A DNA stretch of 64,000 nt, taken from positions 1 to 64,000 of the forward strand of contig DAOLDD010000010.1 in assembly GCA_035327585.1 (NCBI GenBank). The letters are read 5' to 3'. The translations under genes were made by a program, and so were the position numbers. How positions within the stretch are numbered: the first letter of the stretch is position 1; the number at the start of each line of letters is the position of its first letter. This document shows positions 51,666-61,043 of the stretch, piece after piece. Origin of the DNA: JAMLJG01 sp035327585 (lineage in GTDB: Bacteria; Verrucomicrobiota; Kiritimatiellia; CAIVKH01). The notes beneath the pieces were generated by a model. It worked only from the letters and a program-made list of their open reading frames with translations. It was not told where the DNA came from and did not search any database.

Positions 51666-53342
51666 ATGCAGATCGCCCTGCTGGCGGCTGTAGCATTCTT
51701 CTTGATTGCCTTTCTGCGCTCACAGGACGGCTCCGTATTTTGGTCTCCTGATGAGGGTGGAAAGTTTCTGCAAATGCGCGCCATGGAGCCGACTTTTCAC
51801 CGGTCGCCCCCGAAGTTGCCTTATGGCGGGTATGAGACCGATCCACACTATCTATACTATCCTCTGGGAACAGTTTACCCTAAGTACGCGAAGAATGGGC
51901 GCTATATTGCAGGATGGCCCCCCGTTTTTCCGTGGTTATCCGGTTGGTGTTATCGCCTTTTTGGCGTGGGGGGGCTATACTTCCTCCCCGTATTAGGCAC
52001 TTTGTTGATTAGTTGGAGCACCATTCGGCTCGCGTCGGGCACCGTGCCGGTATGGCTCTTAGCTCTGATCTTGGTGTTCATGGCCAGCCCAGTTCAATTT
52101 TATGGAGTCTTGTTCTGGGAACATAACCTCGCCGTCGGCCTAGTCATGTCTAGTATGGTGTTGTATCGCTTCCATTTCTCATTTGCAGGCTGCATGGCCT
52201 GTCTGGTTATGACTACACTCGGCGTGATAATGCGACCGGAGGTCGCGCTTATAGTGCTATGTATCCCTCTGGCCTATGCGGTATCTAGCGCGCGTGATTG
52301 GCTGAAGTTGGAGTGGAAACACTTTGCGCTAATATTGATTGCTCTCCTGCTGATTCTATGGACATTGGATAGTTGGACGGGTGGCAAAATCTTGGCGTCC
52401 AAGATTCATGATCTGCGTATCATGATTCACCGGCAATGGCTTGCATTGCGCCCGAGCACGTATCTGAAAATTGCAGAAAACATAATGGTGAATAATCCAT
52501 CTGAATATGGGTTGTATATGCCGCCTTATATGGAGGTATGTATGTCAGTCGGTCTGCTTCTTGTTCTGCTCTCCGTATTGGGGGCACCCATGGTTCGATT
52601 GGCCGCATTTTCCATCGGTGTTGCACTCTTGGCGGCCGTAACGCTATGGGCGGCTCTGCGACCGGAGCGCTACCGGGCGCTACATGCACTTTTTATTCCG
52701 GTGCCCTGGTGGTCTTTTTTTCTTTGGCTGTTTCGTGATGACAATGTCGATTATTGGGTGCGGGGGTTACCCCGACTGCTGGTTACGCTGATCGTATTGT
52801 TCTTTCTTGCAGCTCTTCTGACTGACACGACGCACGGAGGACCCGAGTGGGGCACACGTTACCTGTTGATCTTCTATCCATTGGCCGCAGTGGGCGCGGC
52901 GTTCGGATTTGATTGCGCGTGGCGCCGTTATACTCACCAGTTGGCGCGGTGTCTACTGGCCATACTTATTGTGTTTTCCACAGCAACCGCAGGGATGATC
53001 ACAAACCGGGGACTACGCGAAATCCGCAGGACAAAGTCAGATCTGAACCTCTTCCAGATCGCGATCAAGTCCGCTGGTATACCGGTAGTAACAGACTTGT
53101 GGTGGTTGCCTGCCGCTATGCCTGATACGTTCAGCAGTCTTCACTTTTCTGTTGTAACCGATACGAGTCACCTTTTGCGCTGGTATGATGACTGCGGACA
53201 AAACATCCCGGTATTTACCTACATGAGTTACACGTCTGTGCTGGTACACGATCTTCTGCGGCTACGTCATGTAGACGGCCATCTGGTTGATGTGATTCAC
53301 GGGATGCAGTTGTGGTCTCTACATGCTCGGGGGGTGCCTTGA
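51666..53342 (+). CDS. Polytopic membrane glycosyltransferase-like protein (GT-C/PMT type)
   Basis: The protein is 558 residues from ATG 51666; GTG 51627 in the same frame overlaps the previous gene. It has about ten to twelve helices and a first periplasmic loop with SPDEGGKFLQMRAM, where GT-C enzymes of the PMT/ArnT kind carry an acidic catalytic pair, here Asp-Glu. The C-terminal part is soluble with no recognised domain. The next gene is a second GT-C type protein and overlaps its stop by 4 nt. A role in adding sugars to an exported protein, perhaps the propeller protein, is inference. Confidence 0.6.
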   Translation: MQIALLAAVAFFLIAFLRSQDGSVFWSPDEGGKFLQMRAMEPTFHRSPPKLPYGGYETDPHYLYYPLGTVYPKYAKNGRYIAGWPPVFPWLSGWCYRLFGVGGLYFLPVLGTLLISWSTIRLASGTVPVWLLALILVFMASPVQFYGVLFWEHNLAVGLVMSSMVLYRFHFSFAGCMACLVMTTLGVIMRPEVALIVLCIPLAYAVSSARDWLKLEWKHFALILIALLLILWTLDSWTGGKILASKIHDLRIMIHRQWLALRPSTYLKIAENIMVNNPSEYGLYMPPYMEVCMSVGLLLVLLSVLGAPMVRLAAFSIGVALLAAVTLWAALRPERYRALHALFIPVPWWSFFLWLFRDDNVDYWVRGLPRLLVTLIVLFFLAALLTDTTHGGPEWGTRYLLIFYPLAAVGAAFGFDCAWRRYTHQLARCLLAILIVFSTATAGMITNRGLREIRRTKSDLNLFQIAIKSAGIPVVTDLWWLPAAMPDTFSSLHFSVVTDTSHLLRWYDDCGQNIPVFTYMSYTSVLVHDLLRLRHVDGHLVDVIHGMQLWSLHARGVP

Positions 53343-54835
53343 AATCGAATATGGGACCCACATGCCGAGCAATATGGCCCGGCATGCTTGTGGTCATATT
53401 TGCTGGCATTGCCTATGCCGCCACTCTTCCGCGCACTGTGTTCGGTTTGGACAGTGCCGAGTTGGCAACAGGGGCTTACACACTTGGAATCGTACATTCG
53501 CCGGGTGCCCCGCTGTACATGTTACTTGGCCATTTGGTGTGCAAGTTACCTTTGGGAGATATTGGCTGTGGACTGAATGCGCTATCCGCACTGTTCGGCG
53601 CTGCTGGTGCTGGTCTGCATTTCCTAATTGGTCTGCGCTTCACCCGGCGTGTCGGCTTAGCCGCCGCCGCCGCCCTGGCGGTTGCTTTCAATTACTATAT
53701 ATGGGCTTGGGCTATCGTGGCCGAGCTCTATTCCCTACACGTGCTCTTCGTCCTCCTGGTGACTTGGCTGCTTTTGAAAGGTGATGAAAACGGTCGTCTA
53801 GTTTGGTACGGTTTGGCCGGATTGGCATGGGGGCTGGGCATGGGCAATCATACATCGCTGGTTTTGATGTTGCCTGCGTATTTATGGCTGGTATTAGGTA
53901 CACCCCGCTCAGCGGTTGTGAAGTTCAAGGTGCTCCTACTGGCCGGGATCGGCGCGATCGCTGGGCTGATGGTTTATCTCTATTTCCCTTTGCGGCAGGC
54001 TGCATCACCGGCACTAAATTATGTTCGCGATTACTTTCCCGATATCAATCTGGCCACACCCGCAGGCTTGTGGTGGATGTTTCGCGGCGGAATGTTTGAC
54101 GCTCTTTATTTTAGTGACTCGCCTGGAAATTGGATTGTTGCGTGGCTGCAACATTTAGGCCAGTTGGCAAGTAGTTTTACGCCCATTGGGTTTTTGGTTG
54201 CGCTGCTGGGCATCAGATTATCTCTTCAGTCTCGGGATCGTCTTTCAATTGCAATCATCCTCATGTGGATATGCCATACGGGCTTCTTCGCTTCCTATGG
54301 GGCCTTGGACCGGCGGTGGATGTACTCCGTCAGTTACTTGGTGGTGGGATGGTGGGTGGCTCTGGGGTTAACCTGGCTCTGGGACCGATGGCCAGTAAAC
54401 GTACGGATGGGTCGAATTTGGATCCCAATAGCCGTGGCCGGTATATTGACTCTCATGGTACTGAATGGATTTCGTGTTCTCGATTTGAGACGAGATGTCT
54501 CGGCTCGCCAGTACTATGAGCGGATATTCCACATTCTGCCTCCGCGGGCTGTATTCTTCGGATTCTGGGAGCAGATTCCCATTCTGGAATATGGCCAGTT
54601 GGTGTATGGATTGCGTCTAGATATACAGCTGGCCAACGTCGTCTTCATGGATGACGCAGCGGTGCAGAGGCTTGCTGATCAGGCGAGTAAAGAAGGGCGC
54701 CCGGTATTTGCATCTCGACCGCTAACTGTAAAGCCTGATGCCGTTTGGATCCCGGTGTGGTCTGATCGCTGGGCGATATATCGGCTGGAATACGATTTGC
54801 AGACATCAATCTGTGCCCCTGAAAACCATCCTTGA
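53339..54835 (+). CDS. DUF2723 family protein (TMEM260-like O-mannosyltransferase fold)
   Basis: The 498-residue membrane protein matches the DUF2723 opening: a first helix, then VFGLDSAELATGAYTLGIVHSPGAPLYMLLGH cut into its parts LDSAEL, LGIVHSPGAPLY and a further Leu-rich helix. About ten helices and a C-terminal soluble tail follow. The animal relative TMEM260 is a protein O-mannosyltransferase; bacterial members are mostly uncharacterised. TTG 53339 is chosen because GGGGGGTG lies about 5 nt upstream and its overlap with the previous stop is TTGA; ATG 53351 is possible. Confidence 0.72.
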   Translation: MKSNMGPTCRAIWPGMLVVIFAGIAYAATLPRTVFGLDSAELATGAYTLGIVHSPGAPLYMLLGHLVCKLPLGDIGCGLNALSALFGAAGAGLHFLIGLRFTRRVGLAAAAALAVAFNYYIWAWAIVAELYSLHVLFVLLVTWLLLKGDENGRLVWYGLAGLAWGLGMGNHTSLVLMLPAYLWLVLGTPRSAVVKFKVLLLAGIGAIAGLMVYLYFPLRQAASPALNYVRDYFPDINLATPAGLWWMFRGGMFDALYFSDSPGNWIVAWLQHLGQLASSFTPIGFLVALLGIRLSLQSRDRLSIAIILMWICHTGFFASYGALDRRWMYSVSYLVVGWWVALGLTWLWDRWPVNVRMGRIWIPIAVAGILTLMVLNGFRVLDLRRDVSARQYYERIFHILPPRAVFFGFWEQIPILEYGQLVYGLRLDIQLANVVFMDDAAVQRLADQASKEGRPVFASRPLTVKPDAVWIPVWSDRWAIYRLEYDLQTSICAPENHP

Positions 54836-55013
54836 CTCCGCTTGTCTTCTTCACCGCGAACTTTCGTGCCGTCTTGGAAGGTTTTTGGGATCTTCGCTGT
54901 ATAGGAACCGCGCGGCGTTGTGTACCTTGTGTGTGGCTGAAAGACCGAAATGCTCCTGTGGTCAAGCCCCTAGCTCCTCATTGATGTTGTTGAAACTGTA
55001 CAGGAAGGGTTGG

Positions 55014-55042
55014 TTGACGGGGCGGGGTGGGGCGTCTATGGT
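55014..55042 (+). promoter_or_regulatory. Predicted promoter of tig-clpP-clpX
   Basis: TTGACG (55014-55019) and TATGGT (55037-55042) with a 17-nt spacer end 30 nt before the tig ATG. The 237-nt gap 54836-55072 holds no gene or RNA I can support besides this. Confidence 0.5.
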
Positions 55043-55072
55043 TACCCGCTTCATTTTTGAGAGAGGAATCTG

Positions 55073-56389
55073 ATGAATATTCGTGTTGAGACGGTTGGTC
55101 CCTGCCGCCGTGAAATCCATGTCGAAGTTCCGGTCGAACAGGTGCAGGCCGTGTTTGAGGAAGTCACCGCGTCGTACGCGAAGGTGGCCCGCGTGCCGGG
55201 TTTCCGCCCGGGCCGCGCCCCGCGCGACCTGATCCGCCGCCGCTACCAGAAGGACATCGCCGGCGACGTGAAGGAACGGCTCATTCCGGAAGGCTACCAG
55301 GCGGCGGTGAAGCAGGAGAAGCTGTCCACCGTGGCGGTGCTCGACGTGAAGGAACAGGCGCTCGACGAGGCGCAACCGTTCGCCTTTTCCGTGGTGCTCG
55401 ATGTGGCGCCGGATTTTGAAATGCCCGCCTACAAGGGCATTGCGCTGACCCGCAAGAAGGAAGCGGTGAAAGAGGAGGACATCGACGAGGTCCTCAAGAA
55501 TATCCGCGACCAGAACGGGCGATATGAGGATATCGCCGGGCGACCGGTCCAACTGGGGGACCTCGTGCAGATTGACTACACGGGCGCCGTCGACGGCCAG
55601 CCGGTCGAGCAGCTCGCGCCGAACGCGAAGGGCATGGGCGAGGGCAAGGATTTCTGGCTGATGGCGGATGAACAGAATCAATTCCTGCCGGGCTTCGCGC
55701 AAGGGCTGGCGGGCGCGTCCGTCGGCGATCAGCGCAACGTGACGGTCGATTTCCCCGCGAATTTTCCCGAGGCGGCGCTGGCCGGCCAGAAGGCCGTCTA
55801 CACCGTGCTGGTGAAGGCGCTGCGCGAGAAGAAGCTGCCGGAACTGGACGCGGAATTCCTCAAGGGCGTCGGCGTGGCCTCGCTCGACGAACTGCGCACG
55901 CGCGTGCGCGAGGATCTCGCGAACCTGCGCGAGCGCAACGAAACCCGCCGGTTGCAGGGCGAAATCGTGAAGCAGTTGCTGGAGAAGACGCAACTCGACG
56001 TGCCCGAGTCCACGCTCCAGGAGGAGACGCGGCAGGAAGTGTACGAACTCGTGCGCCAGAACCAGCAGCGCGGGATCACCGCCGAGGACATCGAAGGCCA
56101 CAAGGAGCAGTTGTTCGACAGCGCGACGAAGTCGGCGACCGACAAGGTCAAGCTCCGCTACCTGCTCAAAAAAATCGCCGCCGAGGAGCAGATTTCGGTC
56201 GAGGAGAACGAGGTGGAGACGCGCATCCGCGGGCTGGCCGCGAGTTGGGGCGTGCCGTTCGATCGCTTGAAGGCCGATATGCAGAAGCGCAATGCCCTGG
56301 GGCAGGTGCGCGACGACGTCTTGATGAGCAAGGTGCTGGCGCGCGTCATGGAGCTCGCGAGCATCACGGAAGAGGGAGCCGCCGCATGA
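55073..56389 (+). CDS. tig: Trigger factor
   Basis: Trigger factor is a ribosome-bound chaperone and peptidyl-prolyl isomerase. The 438-residue protein has the ribosome-binding domain with the signature GFRPGRAPRDLIRRRY at about residues 42-58 (GFRxGxxP in the family), an FKBP-type domain at about 155-250 (VQIDYTGAVDG), and a long helical C-terminal arm. GAGAGGA lies before ATG 55073. Its stop overlaps the clpP start; tig-clpP-clpX is a classic order. Confidence 0.95.
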   Translation: MNIRVETVGPCRREIHVEVPVEQVQAVFEEVTASYAKVARVPGFRPGRAPRDLIRRRYQKDIAGDVKERLIPEGYQAAVKQEKLSTVAVLDVKEQALDEAQPFAFSVVLDVAPDFEMPAYKGIALTRKKEAVKEEDIDEVLKNIRDQNGRYEDIAGRPVQLGDLVQIDYTGAVDGQPVEQLAPNAKGMGEGKDFWLMADEQNQFLPGFAQGLAGASVGDQRNVTVDFPANFPEAALAGQKAVYTVLVKALREKKLPELDAEFLKGVGVASLDELRTRVREDLANLRERNETRRLQGEIVKQLLEKTQLDVPESTLQEETRQEVYELVRQNQQRGITAEDIEGHKEQLFDSATKSATDKVKLRYLLKKIAAEEQISVEENEVETRIRGLAASWGVPFDRLKADMQKRNALGQVRDDVLMSKVLARVMELASITEEGAAA

Positions 56390-57006
56390 GCAACGAAAAT
56401 GCACAAATGCTCGTCCCGATGGTCATCGAACAGACGGGCCGCGGCGAGCGCGCGTTCGACATCTATTCGCGGCTGCTCAAGGAGCGCATTATTTTCCTCG
56501 GCACGGGGATCAACGACGATGTCTCCAACCTGATCATCGCGCAGATGCTGTTCCTGCAGGGCGAGGATGCGGAGAAGGATATCAATCTCTACATTAATTC
56601 GCCGGGCGGCTCGGTCACGGCGGGTCTCGCGATCTACGACACGATCCAATACCTGAAGTGCGACGTGGTGACGTATTGCGTCGGCCAGGCGGCCAGCATG
56701 GGCGCGGTCCTGCTGGCGGCGGGCGCCGCGGGCAAGCGACACGCCCTGCCAAATGCGCGCATCATGATTCACCAGCCGTGGGGCGGCGCCCAGGGCCAGG
56801 CGACGGATATCAGCATCCAGGCGAAGGAAATCCTGCGCCTGCGCGACCGGCTGAATGAAATCCTGTCGGCGCACACGGGCAAGCCGGTGGAGGACATCAC
56901 GCGCGATACGGATCGCGATTTCTTCATGTCGGCCGAAGAGGCCCGCGCCTACGGGCTGGTCGACAACGTGACGGCCAGCCGCAAGGTGGCCGGGAAGGGC
57001 CGATAA
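56386..57006 (+). CDS. clpP: ATP-dependent Clp protease proteolytic subunit
   Basis: ClpP is the tetradecameric serine protease that degrades substrates unfolded by ClpX or ClpA. The 206-residue protein has the catalytic triad Ser104 (GQAASMG), His129 (IMIHQP) and Asp178, with the same spacing as E. coli ClpP. ATG 56386 overlaps the tig stop as ATGA and is preceded by AGAGGGA. The first MSNENAQMLVP residues are probably processed. clpX follows after 2 nt. Confidence 0.96.
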   Translation: MSNENAQMLVPMVIEQTGRGERAFDIYSRLLKERIIFLGTGINDDVSNLIIAQMLFLQGEDAEKDINLYINSPGGSVTAGLAIYDTIQYLKCDVVTYCVGQAASMGAVLLAAGAAGKRHALPNARIMIHQPWGGAQGQATDISIQAKEILRLRDRLNEILSAHTGKPVEDITRDTDRDFFMSAEEARAYGLVDNVTASRKVAGKGR

Positions 57007-57008
57007 GT

Positions 57009-58268
57009 ATGGCGTCGCGCCCCGAGGTTCCGAAGTGTTCGTTCTGCGGCAAGCCGCAGGGCGATGTGGAACGGCTGATCGCCGGTCCCGGCGTGCACAT
57101 CTGCAACCAGTGCGTCACGCTCTGCAATTCATTGATCACGCGGGAGGGCGGTCGCGCGGAAAAGTCGCGCCCCGTCACCGCCTCGCCCGCGGTGCCCAAG
57201 CCGCATGAACTCAAAGCGGCGCTGGATGAGCATGTGATCGGGCAGGAGACGGCGAAGAAGGTGCTCTCCGTCGCGGTGCACAACCACTACAAGCGCGTGC
57301 ATGCGCGCGTCGGCGATCCGTTGCAGGACAAGCATGCGGGCGTGGAAATCGAGAAGAGCAACATCATGCTGATCGGCCCCACGGGCTGCGGCAAGACGCT
57401 GCTCGCGCGTACGCTTGCGCGCGTGCTCGATGTGCCGTTCAGCATGTCCGATGCGACGACCCTGACCGAGGCCGGCTATGTTGGCGAGGACGTGGAGAAC
57501 ATCCTGCTGCGCCTGGTCCAGGCCGCGGATTACAACGTCGCGCGCGCCGAGATGGGCATCATCTACATCGACGAAATCGACAAAATTTCGAAGAAAGGCG
57601 CCAACCCGTCGATCACGCGCGACGTGTCCGGCGAGGGCGTCCAACAGGCGTTGCTGAAGATTCTTGAGGGAACGACGGCCAACGTGCCGCCGCAGGGCGG
57701 GCGCAAGCATCCGCAGCAGGAATACATCAAGATCAACACCCAGAACATTCTCTTCATCTGCGGCGGCGCGTTCATCGGGCTGGAGCAGATATTGAAAAAG
57801 CGGATGGGTCGCGGGGCGCTGGGGTTCGGCACGGAAAACGCCGGGAGCGATGAGTTCCGCACGCGGGCACGCGTCGAGCCGGAGGATCTTGTCGAATTCG
57901 GGCTGATCCCGGAGTTTATCGGCCGCCTGCCCGTGGTCGCGATGCTGCACGAACTGACGGAGGACGAACTGGTCCGCATCCTGACCGAGCCGCGGAACGC
58001 GATGACAAAGCAGTACGCCAAGCTGCTGGCGATGGAAGGCGTGGACCTGAGTTTCACCGACACCGCGCTGCGGGAACTGGCGCGGATCGCCTTGACGAAG
58101 GGCACCGGGGCCCGCGGGCTGCGGGCCATCCTCGAACACATCATGCTCGACGTGATGTACGAGGCGCCCATGAAGGGAAACCTGAAGGAGTTCCGCGTCA
58201 CGAAGAACGTCGTGGCCGGCCAGCGCCATGCCCTCGGTCTCGCCGACGAACAGCTCAAGATCGCCTGA
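57009..58268 (+). CDS. clpX: ATP-dependent Clp protease ATP-binding subunit ClpX
   Basis: ClpX is the AAA+ unfoldase of ClpXP. The 419-residue protein has an N-terminal zinc domain (CSFCGKPQGDVERLI with Cys pairs, then CNQC), Walker A GPTGCGKT, Walker B IIYIDEIDK, a pore-loop-containing segment LTEAGYVGEDVEN, the IGF-type ClpP-contact loop replaced or shifted (ALGFGTEN), and sensor-2 GARGLRAILE. Its 3' end overlaps the proposed start of the next gene by 41 nt. Confidence 0.96.
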   Translation: MASRPEVPKCSFCGKPQGDVERLIAGPGVHICNQCVTLCNSLITREGGRAEKSRPVTASPAVPKPHELKAALDEHVIGQETAKKVLSVAVHNHYKRVHARVGDPLQDKHAGVEIEKSNIMLIGPTGCGKTLLARTLARVLDVPFSMSDATTLTEAGYVGEDVENILLRLVQAADYNVARAEMGIIYIDEIDKISKKGANPSITRDVSGEGVQQALLKILEGTTANVPPQGGRKHPQQEYIKINTQNILFICGGAFIGLEQILKKRMGRGALGFGTENAGSDEFRTRARVEPEDLVEFGLIPEFIGRLPVVAMLHELTEDELVRILTEPRNAMTKQYAKLLAMEGVDLSFTDTALRELARIALTKGTGARGLRAILEHIMLDVMYEAPMKGNLKEFRVTKNVVAGQRHALGLADEQLKIA

Positions 58269-59805
58269 GCCGCGCCTGCGTCCGCTGCTGGCGTGCGCCG
58301 TGGCGTTTGGCCTCTCGGTCCTCTCGGCCTCCGGTCGTCCGGTTGAAATCACCGTCCTGCACACCACGGACCTGCACGGCCATGTGCTGCCGACGACCGA
58401 TTACACCGGCCGCAGGGATGTCGGCGGCATCCTGAAGTGCGCGACGTTGATCCGGCAGATTCGCGCGCGCCAACCCAACGCGCTGCTCGTGGATTGCGGC
58501 GACCTCTACCAGGGCGCGCCGGAAAGCTACCTGACGGATGGCCGCATCATGATCCGCGCGCTCGACTGGCTGAAGTACGACGCGTGGGCGCTGGGCAACC
58601 ATGAGTTCGACTGGGGCCTCGAAAAGATGGGGCGTCTCCACGACGTGTCCGGCACGCCGATGATCGCGGCCAACATCACCGCGCGCGCGGGCCGGCCGCA
58701 TCCGTTCCCGCGCGTGCGCCCGTACGTCGTGCGCGAGGTGGACGGCGTGAAGGTGGTCATCGTCGGCTTGATCACACCGGGCGTGCCGACGTGGTCCACG
58801 CCGGATTTGCTGGGCGATTCCCTGTTCGAGCGCTCGGTGATCGCGCTCAAACGCATCATGCCCGCCGTGCGGGCGGAGGAGCCGGATGTCCTGCTGCTCG
58901 CGACGCACCAGGGCTACAAGCGGCAGGGCGACGACCATGCCAACGAAATCAACGCGATTGTGAAGGCCTTCCCCGAGTTCGACGCCATCATCGGCGGACA
59001 CTCGCACCAACCGATCCCGGAAGCGTGGGTGGATGGCCGCGTGCTCTATACGCAGGCGGGCTACTTCGGCGCCTGGCTCGGTCAGTTGGACCTGACGTAT
59101 GACACCGTCGCGCGCCGCGTGACGCGGAAATCCGCGCGCCTGCACGACGTGGACGCGTCCGTCCCGCGCGACGCGGAACTGGAGGCGCTGCTGGCCGCGG
59201 ACCTGAAACGGGCCGAGGCCTACCTGGCGCGACCGGTGGGCCGCGCCGCCTCGCTGATTCCATGGAAACCGGACGAATTCGGCAATTCGCCCATCCAGCG
59301 GTTGCTCGCCCGCGCCATCGCCGCCGCGAGCGGCGCGGAAATTGTGCTGCACGGCGTGTTGGACGAACAGGATTTGTTTGAAGGCGAGCTGCGCATGGCC
59401 GACATCTGGCGGATCGTGCCGTACGAGAATCGGGTCGCGGTGTTGCAGGTAACGCCGGCGGAACTACTCGAAATAGTGCTGGAAAACGCGGGCGTGCGCA
59501 GCGCGCATTCCTTCATGGGATTGTACGGGGCGCGCTACGAATGGGCCGCCGGCGGGGAAGGACGGCGGCCGATTAATCTCGTGGTGGCCGATGGCCGGCC
59601 GCCGCATCCGCGCAAGCGGCTCGCGCTGGCGGTAAATTCGTACGCGGTCGCGTCGGGCGGAGGCCGCTACAAACGCCTGCGCGAAATTGCGGAACGGCCG
59701 GAAACCCGTATGCGCATCCTGCCGATTGATACGCGGACGGCGGTGCTTGAGTACGTGAAGAAGCATTCGCCGCTGGATGCGCTGCGCCTCATGGAGGAGC
59801 CATGA
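58228..59805 (+). CDS. Exported 5'-nucleotidase/2',3'-cyclic phosphodiesterase-like phosphatase (UshA family)
   Basis: The family hydrolyses nucleotides or UDP-sugars in the periplasm. The 525-residue protein has a signal peptide (LRPLLACAVAFGLSVLSASG), the metallophosphoesterase domain with TTDLHGH, DCGDLYQG, GNHEFDWG, THQG and GGHSHQ, and the C-terminal 5'-nucleotidase domain with NSYAVASGGG. The start at 58228 overlaps clpX by 41 nt; a non-ATG start nearer the signal peptide cannot be excluded. Its stop overlaps the next start (ATGA). Confidence 0.88.
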   Translation: MPSVSPTNSSRSPEPRLRPLLACAVAFGLSVLSASGRPVEITVLHTTDLHGHVLPTTDYTGRRDVGGILKCATLIRQIRARQPNALLVDCGDLYQGAPESYLTDGRIMIRALDWLKYDAWALGNHEFDWGLEKMGRLHDVSGTPMIAANITARAGRPHPFPRVRPYVVREVDGVKVVIVGLITPGVPTWSTPDLLGDSLFERSVIALKRIMPAVRAEEPDVLLLATHQGYKRQGDDHANEINAIVKAFPEFDAIIGGHSHQPIPEAWVDGRVLYTQAGYFGAWLGQLDLTYDTVARRVTRKSARLHDVDASVPRDAELEALLAADLKRAEAYLARPVGRAASLIPWKPDEFGNSPIQRLLARAIAAASGAEIVLHGVLDEQDLFEGELRMADIWRIVPYENRVAVLQVTPAELLEIVLENAGVRSAHSFMGLYGARYEWAAGGEGRRPINLVVADGRPPHPRKRLALAVNSYAVASGGGRYKRLREIAERPETRMRILPIDTRTAVLEYVKKHSPLDALRLMEEP

Positions 59806-61043
59806 TGGGGGAGGCGAAATCGAACGCGCGGCTCCATCGCGGGTTGGCGGGCTTGGTGTTGATCCATGCCTTGCTGCTTCCGATTTCGATCTCGACCGGG
59901 CAGGTCTGGGCCTACCTGGTCGCCGTGGTTGCACTGGCGGGCTGGCTGCGCGGCGGCTTTGCCGGCGATTCGCAAACGCCGCTCCTTTGGGCCGTGCTGT
60001 TGTTTGGCCTCGTGGCGGCGGCCAGCGTGTTTGTCGGTGTCCGCGCGGAACTGGCGCTGCACAAGGTCGACCGGCTCCTGTTGATGGCGGTGCCGCTGGT
60101 CCTGCCGCTGCTTGTTTGTGCAAAGCCGGATCTGGCGCGCCGCATCGTGCGGGCGTTTCTCATCGGTTGCACGGGCAAGGGACTCTACGACGTGCTGCGG
60201 ATACCGATCCAGCATGTCCGCGCGTCGCGTGCGTTTGAGCGGGCGATGGCGTCAGGCGCAGATGGCGCGGTGGACGCGCCGAGCCTGTTCGATCTCGGGA
60301 ACATGCGTGACCCGCAATTCTACGCTGTCGCGATCTGCCTCGCCGCGGCGTTGTGGATCATGCGCTCGCCGGGTTTCTCGCGTCGCGCGCTTGCGTTTGC
60401 CCTCGCGATCAACGGGGCCGCCATCCTGCTTCATTTCAAGCGCGGAGCCTGGCTCGCCCTGGCGCTGAGCTTGCTCGTGATGGGGTTGATGAGCCGCCGC
60501 AGGCGCCTGGTGCTCGCCGTTCTGCTTGCGGCCCTCGCGGCCTCACAGCTACCCGCGGTACGCGCCCGCATCGCGCTGGTGCACGAGGAATTCGAACTCA
60601 ATACCGGCGGCCGGTACGCGCTGTGGACGCACGTGGCGCCGTCGCTGTACCGCGATTACCCGTTGGGCATGGGGTGGCGCTCCGTGCGGCATGAAGATCT
60701 GGTGGGCCACGGCGTGCCGGTGCAGAAGAAGTTGAATCATCTGCACAACAATCCGATGCATATCCGCCTCGAAACGGGCTGGCCGGGTCTCGCGGCCTGG
60801 TTGTTCCTGATGGGCTCGGGGTTTGCCCTGATGGGCGCCGCTTATCGCCGTGCCCGTCGTGAAAACCTGGAGTGGCAGGGGCCCGCGCTGGGGGTGTTCA
60901 CCGGATTCCTCGCCCTGCACCTCAACGGGCTCGTGGAATACAACTTCGGCGACGGCGAAATTTTTATGCTGATGAATCTGTTGCTGGGCCTGGGGGCGGC
61001 GGGTTGGGTGATGCTTCGTCCGAAGCCTCCGTCCGCTGCTTGA
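59802..61043 (+). CDS. O-antigen ligase/polymerase-like membrane protein
   Basis: The 413-residue protein has about ten to twelve helices and the large periplasmic loop of the WaaL/Wzy group at about residues 260-330, with GGRYALWTHVAPSLYRDYPL and the conserved His-containing stretch LHNNPMHIRLETGWPG. Such enzymes join O-antigen to lipid A core or polymerise it. ATG 59802 overlaps the preceding stop. The 3' end overlaps the convergent nucleotidyltransferase gene by 80 nt. Confidence 0.83.
   Translation: MMGEAKSNARLHRGLAGLVLIHALLLPISISTGQVWAYLVAVVALAGWLRGGFAGDSQTPLLWAVLLFGLVAAASVFVGVRAELALHKVDRLLLMAVPLVLPLLVCAKPDLARRIVRAFLIGCTGKGLYDVLRIPIQHVRASRAFERAMASGADGAVDAPSLFDLGNMRDPQFYAVAICLAAALWIMRSPGFSRRALAFALAINGAAILLHFKRGAWLALALSLLVMGLMSRRRRLVLAVLLAALAASQLPAVRARIALVHEEFELNTGGRYALWTHVAPSLYRDYPLGMGWRSVRHEDLVGHGVPVQKKLNHLHNNPMHIRLETGWPGLAAWLFLMGSGFALMGAAYRRARRENLEWQGPALGVFTGFLALHLNGLVEYNFGDGEIFMLMNLLLGLGAAGWVMLRPKPPSAA

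Noticed and set aside
54836..55072. RNA gene in the gap before tig
   Set aside because: No tRNA arms or conserved RNA motifs could be seen; only a promoter-like pair was kept.
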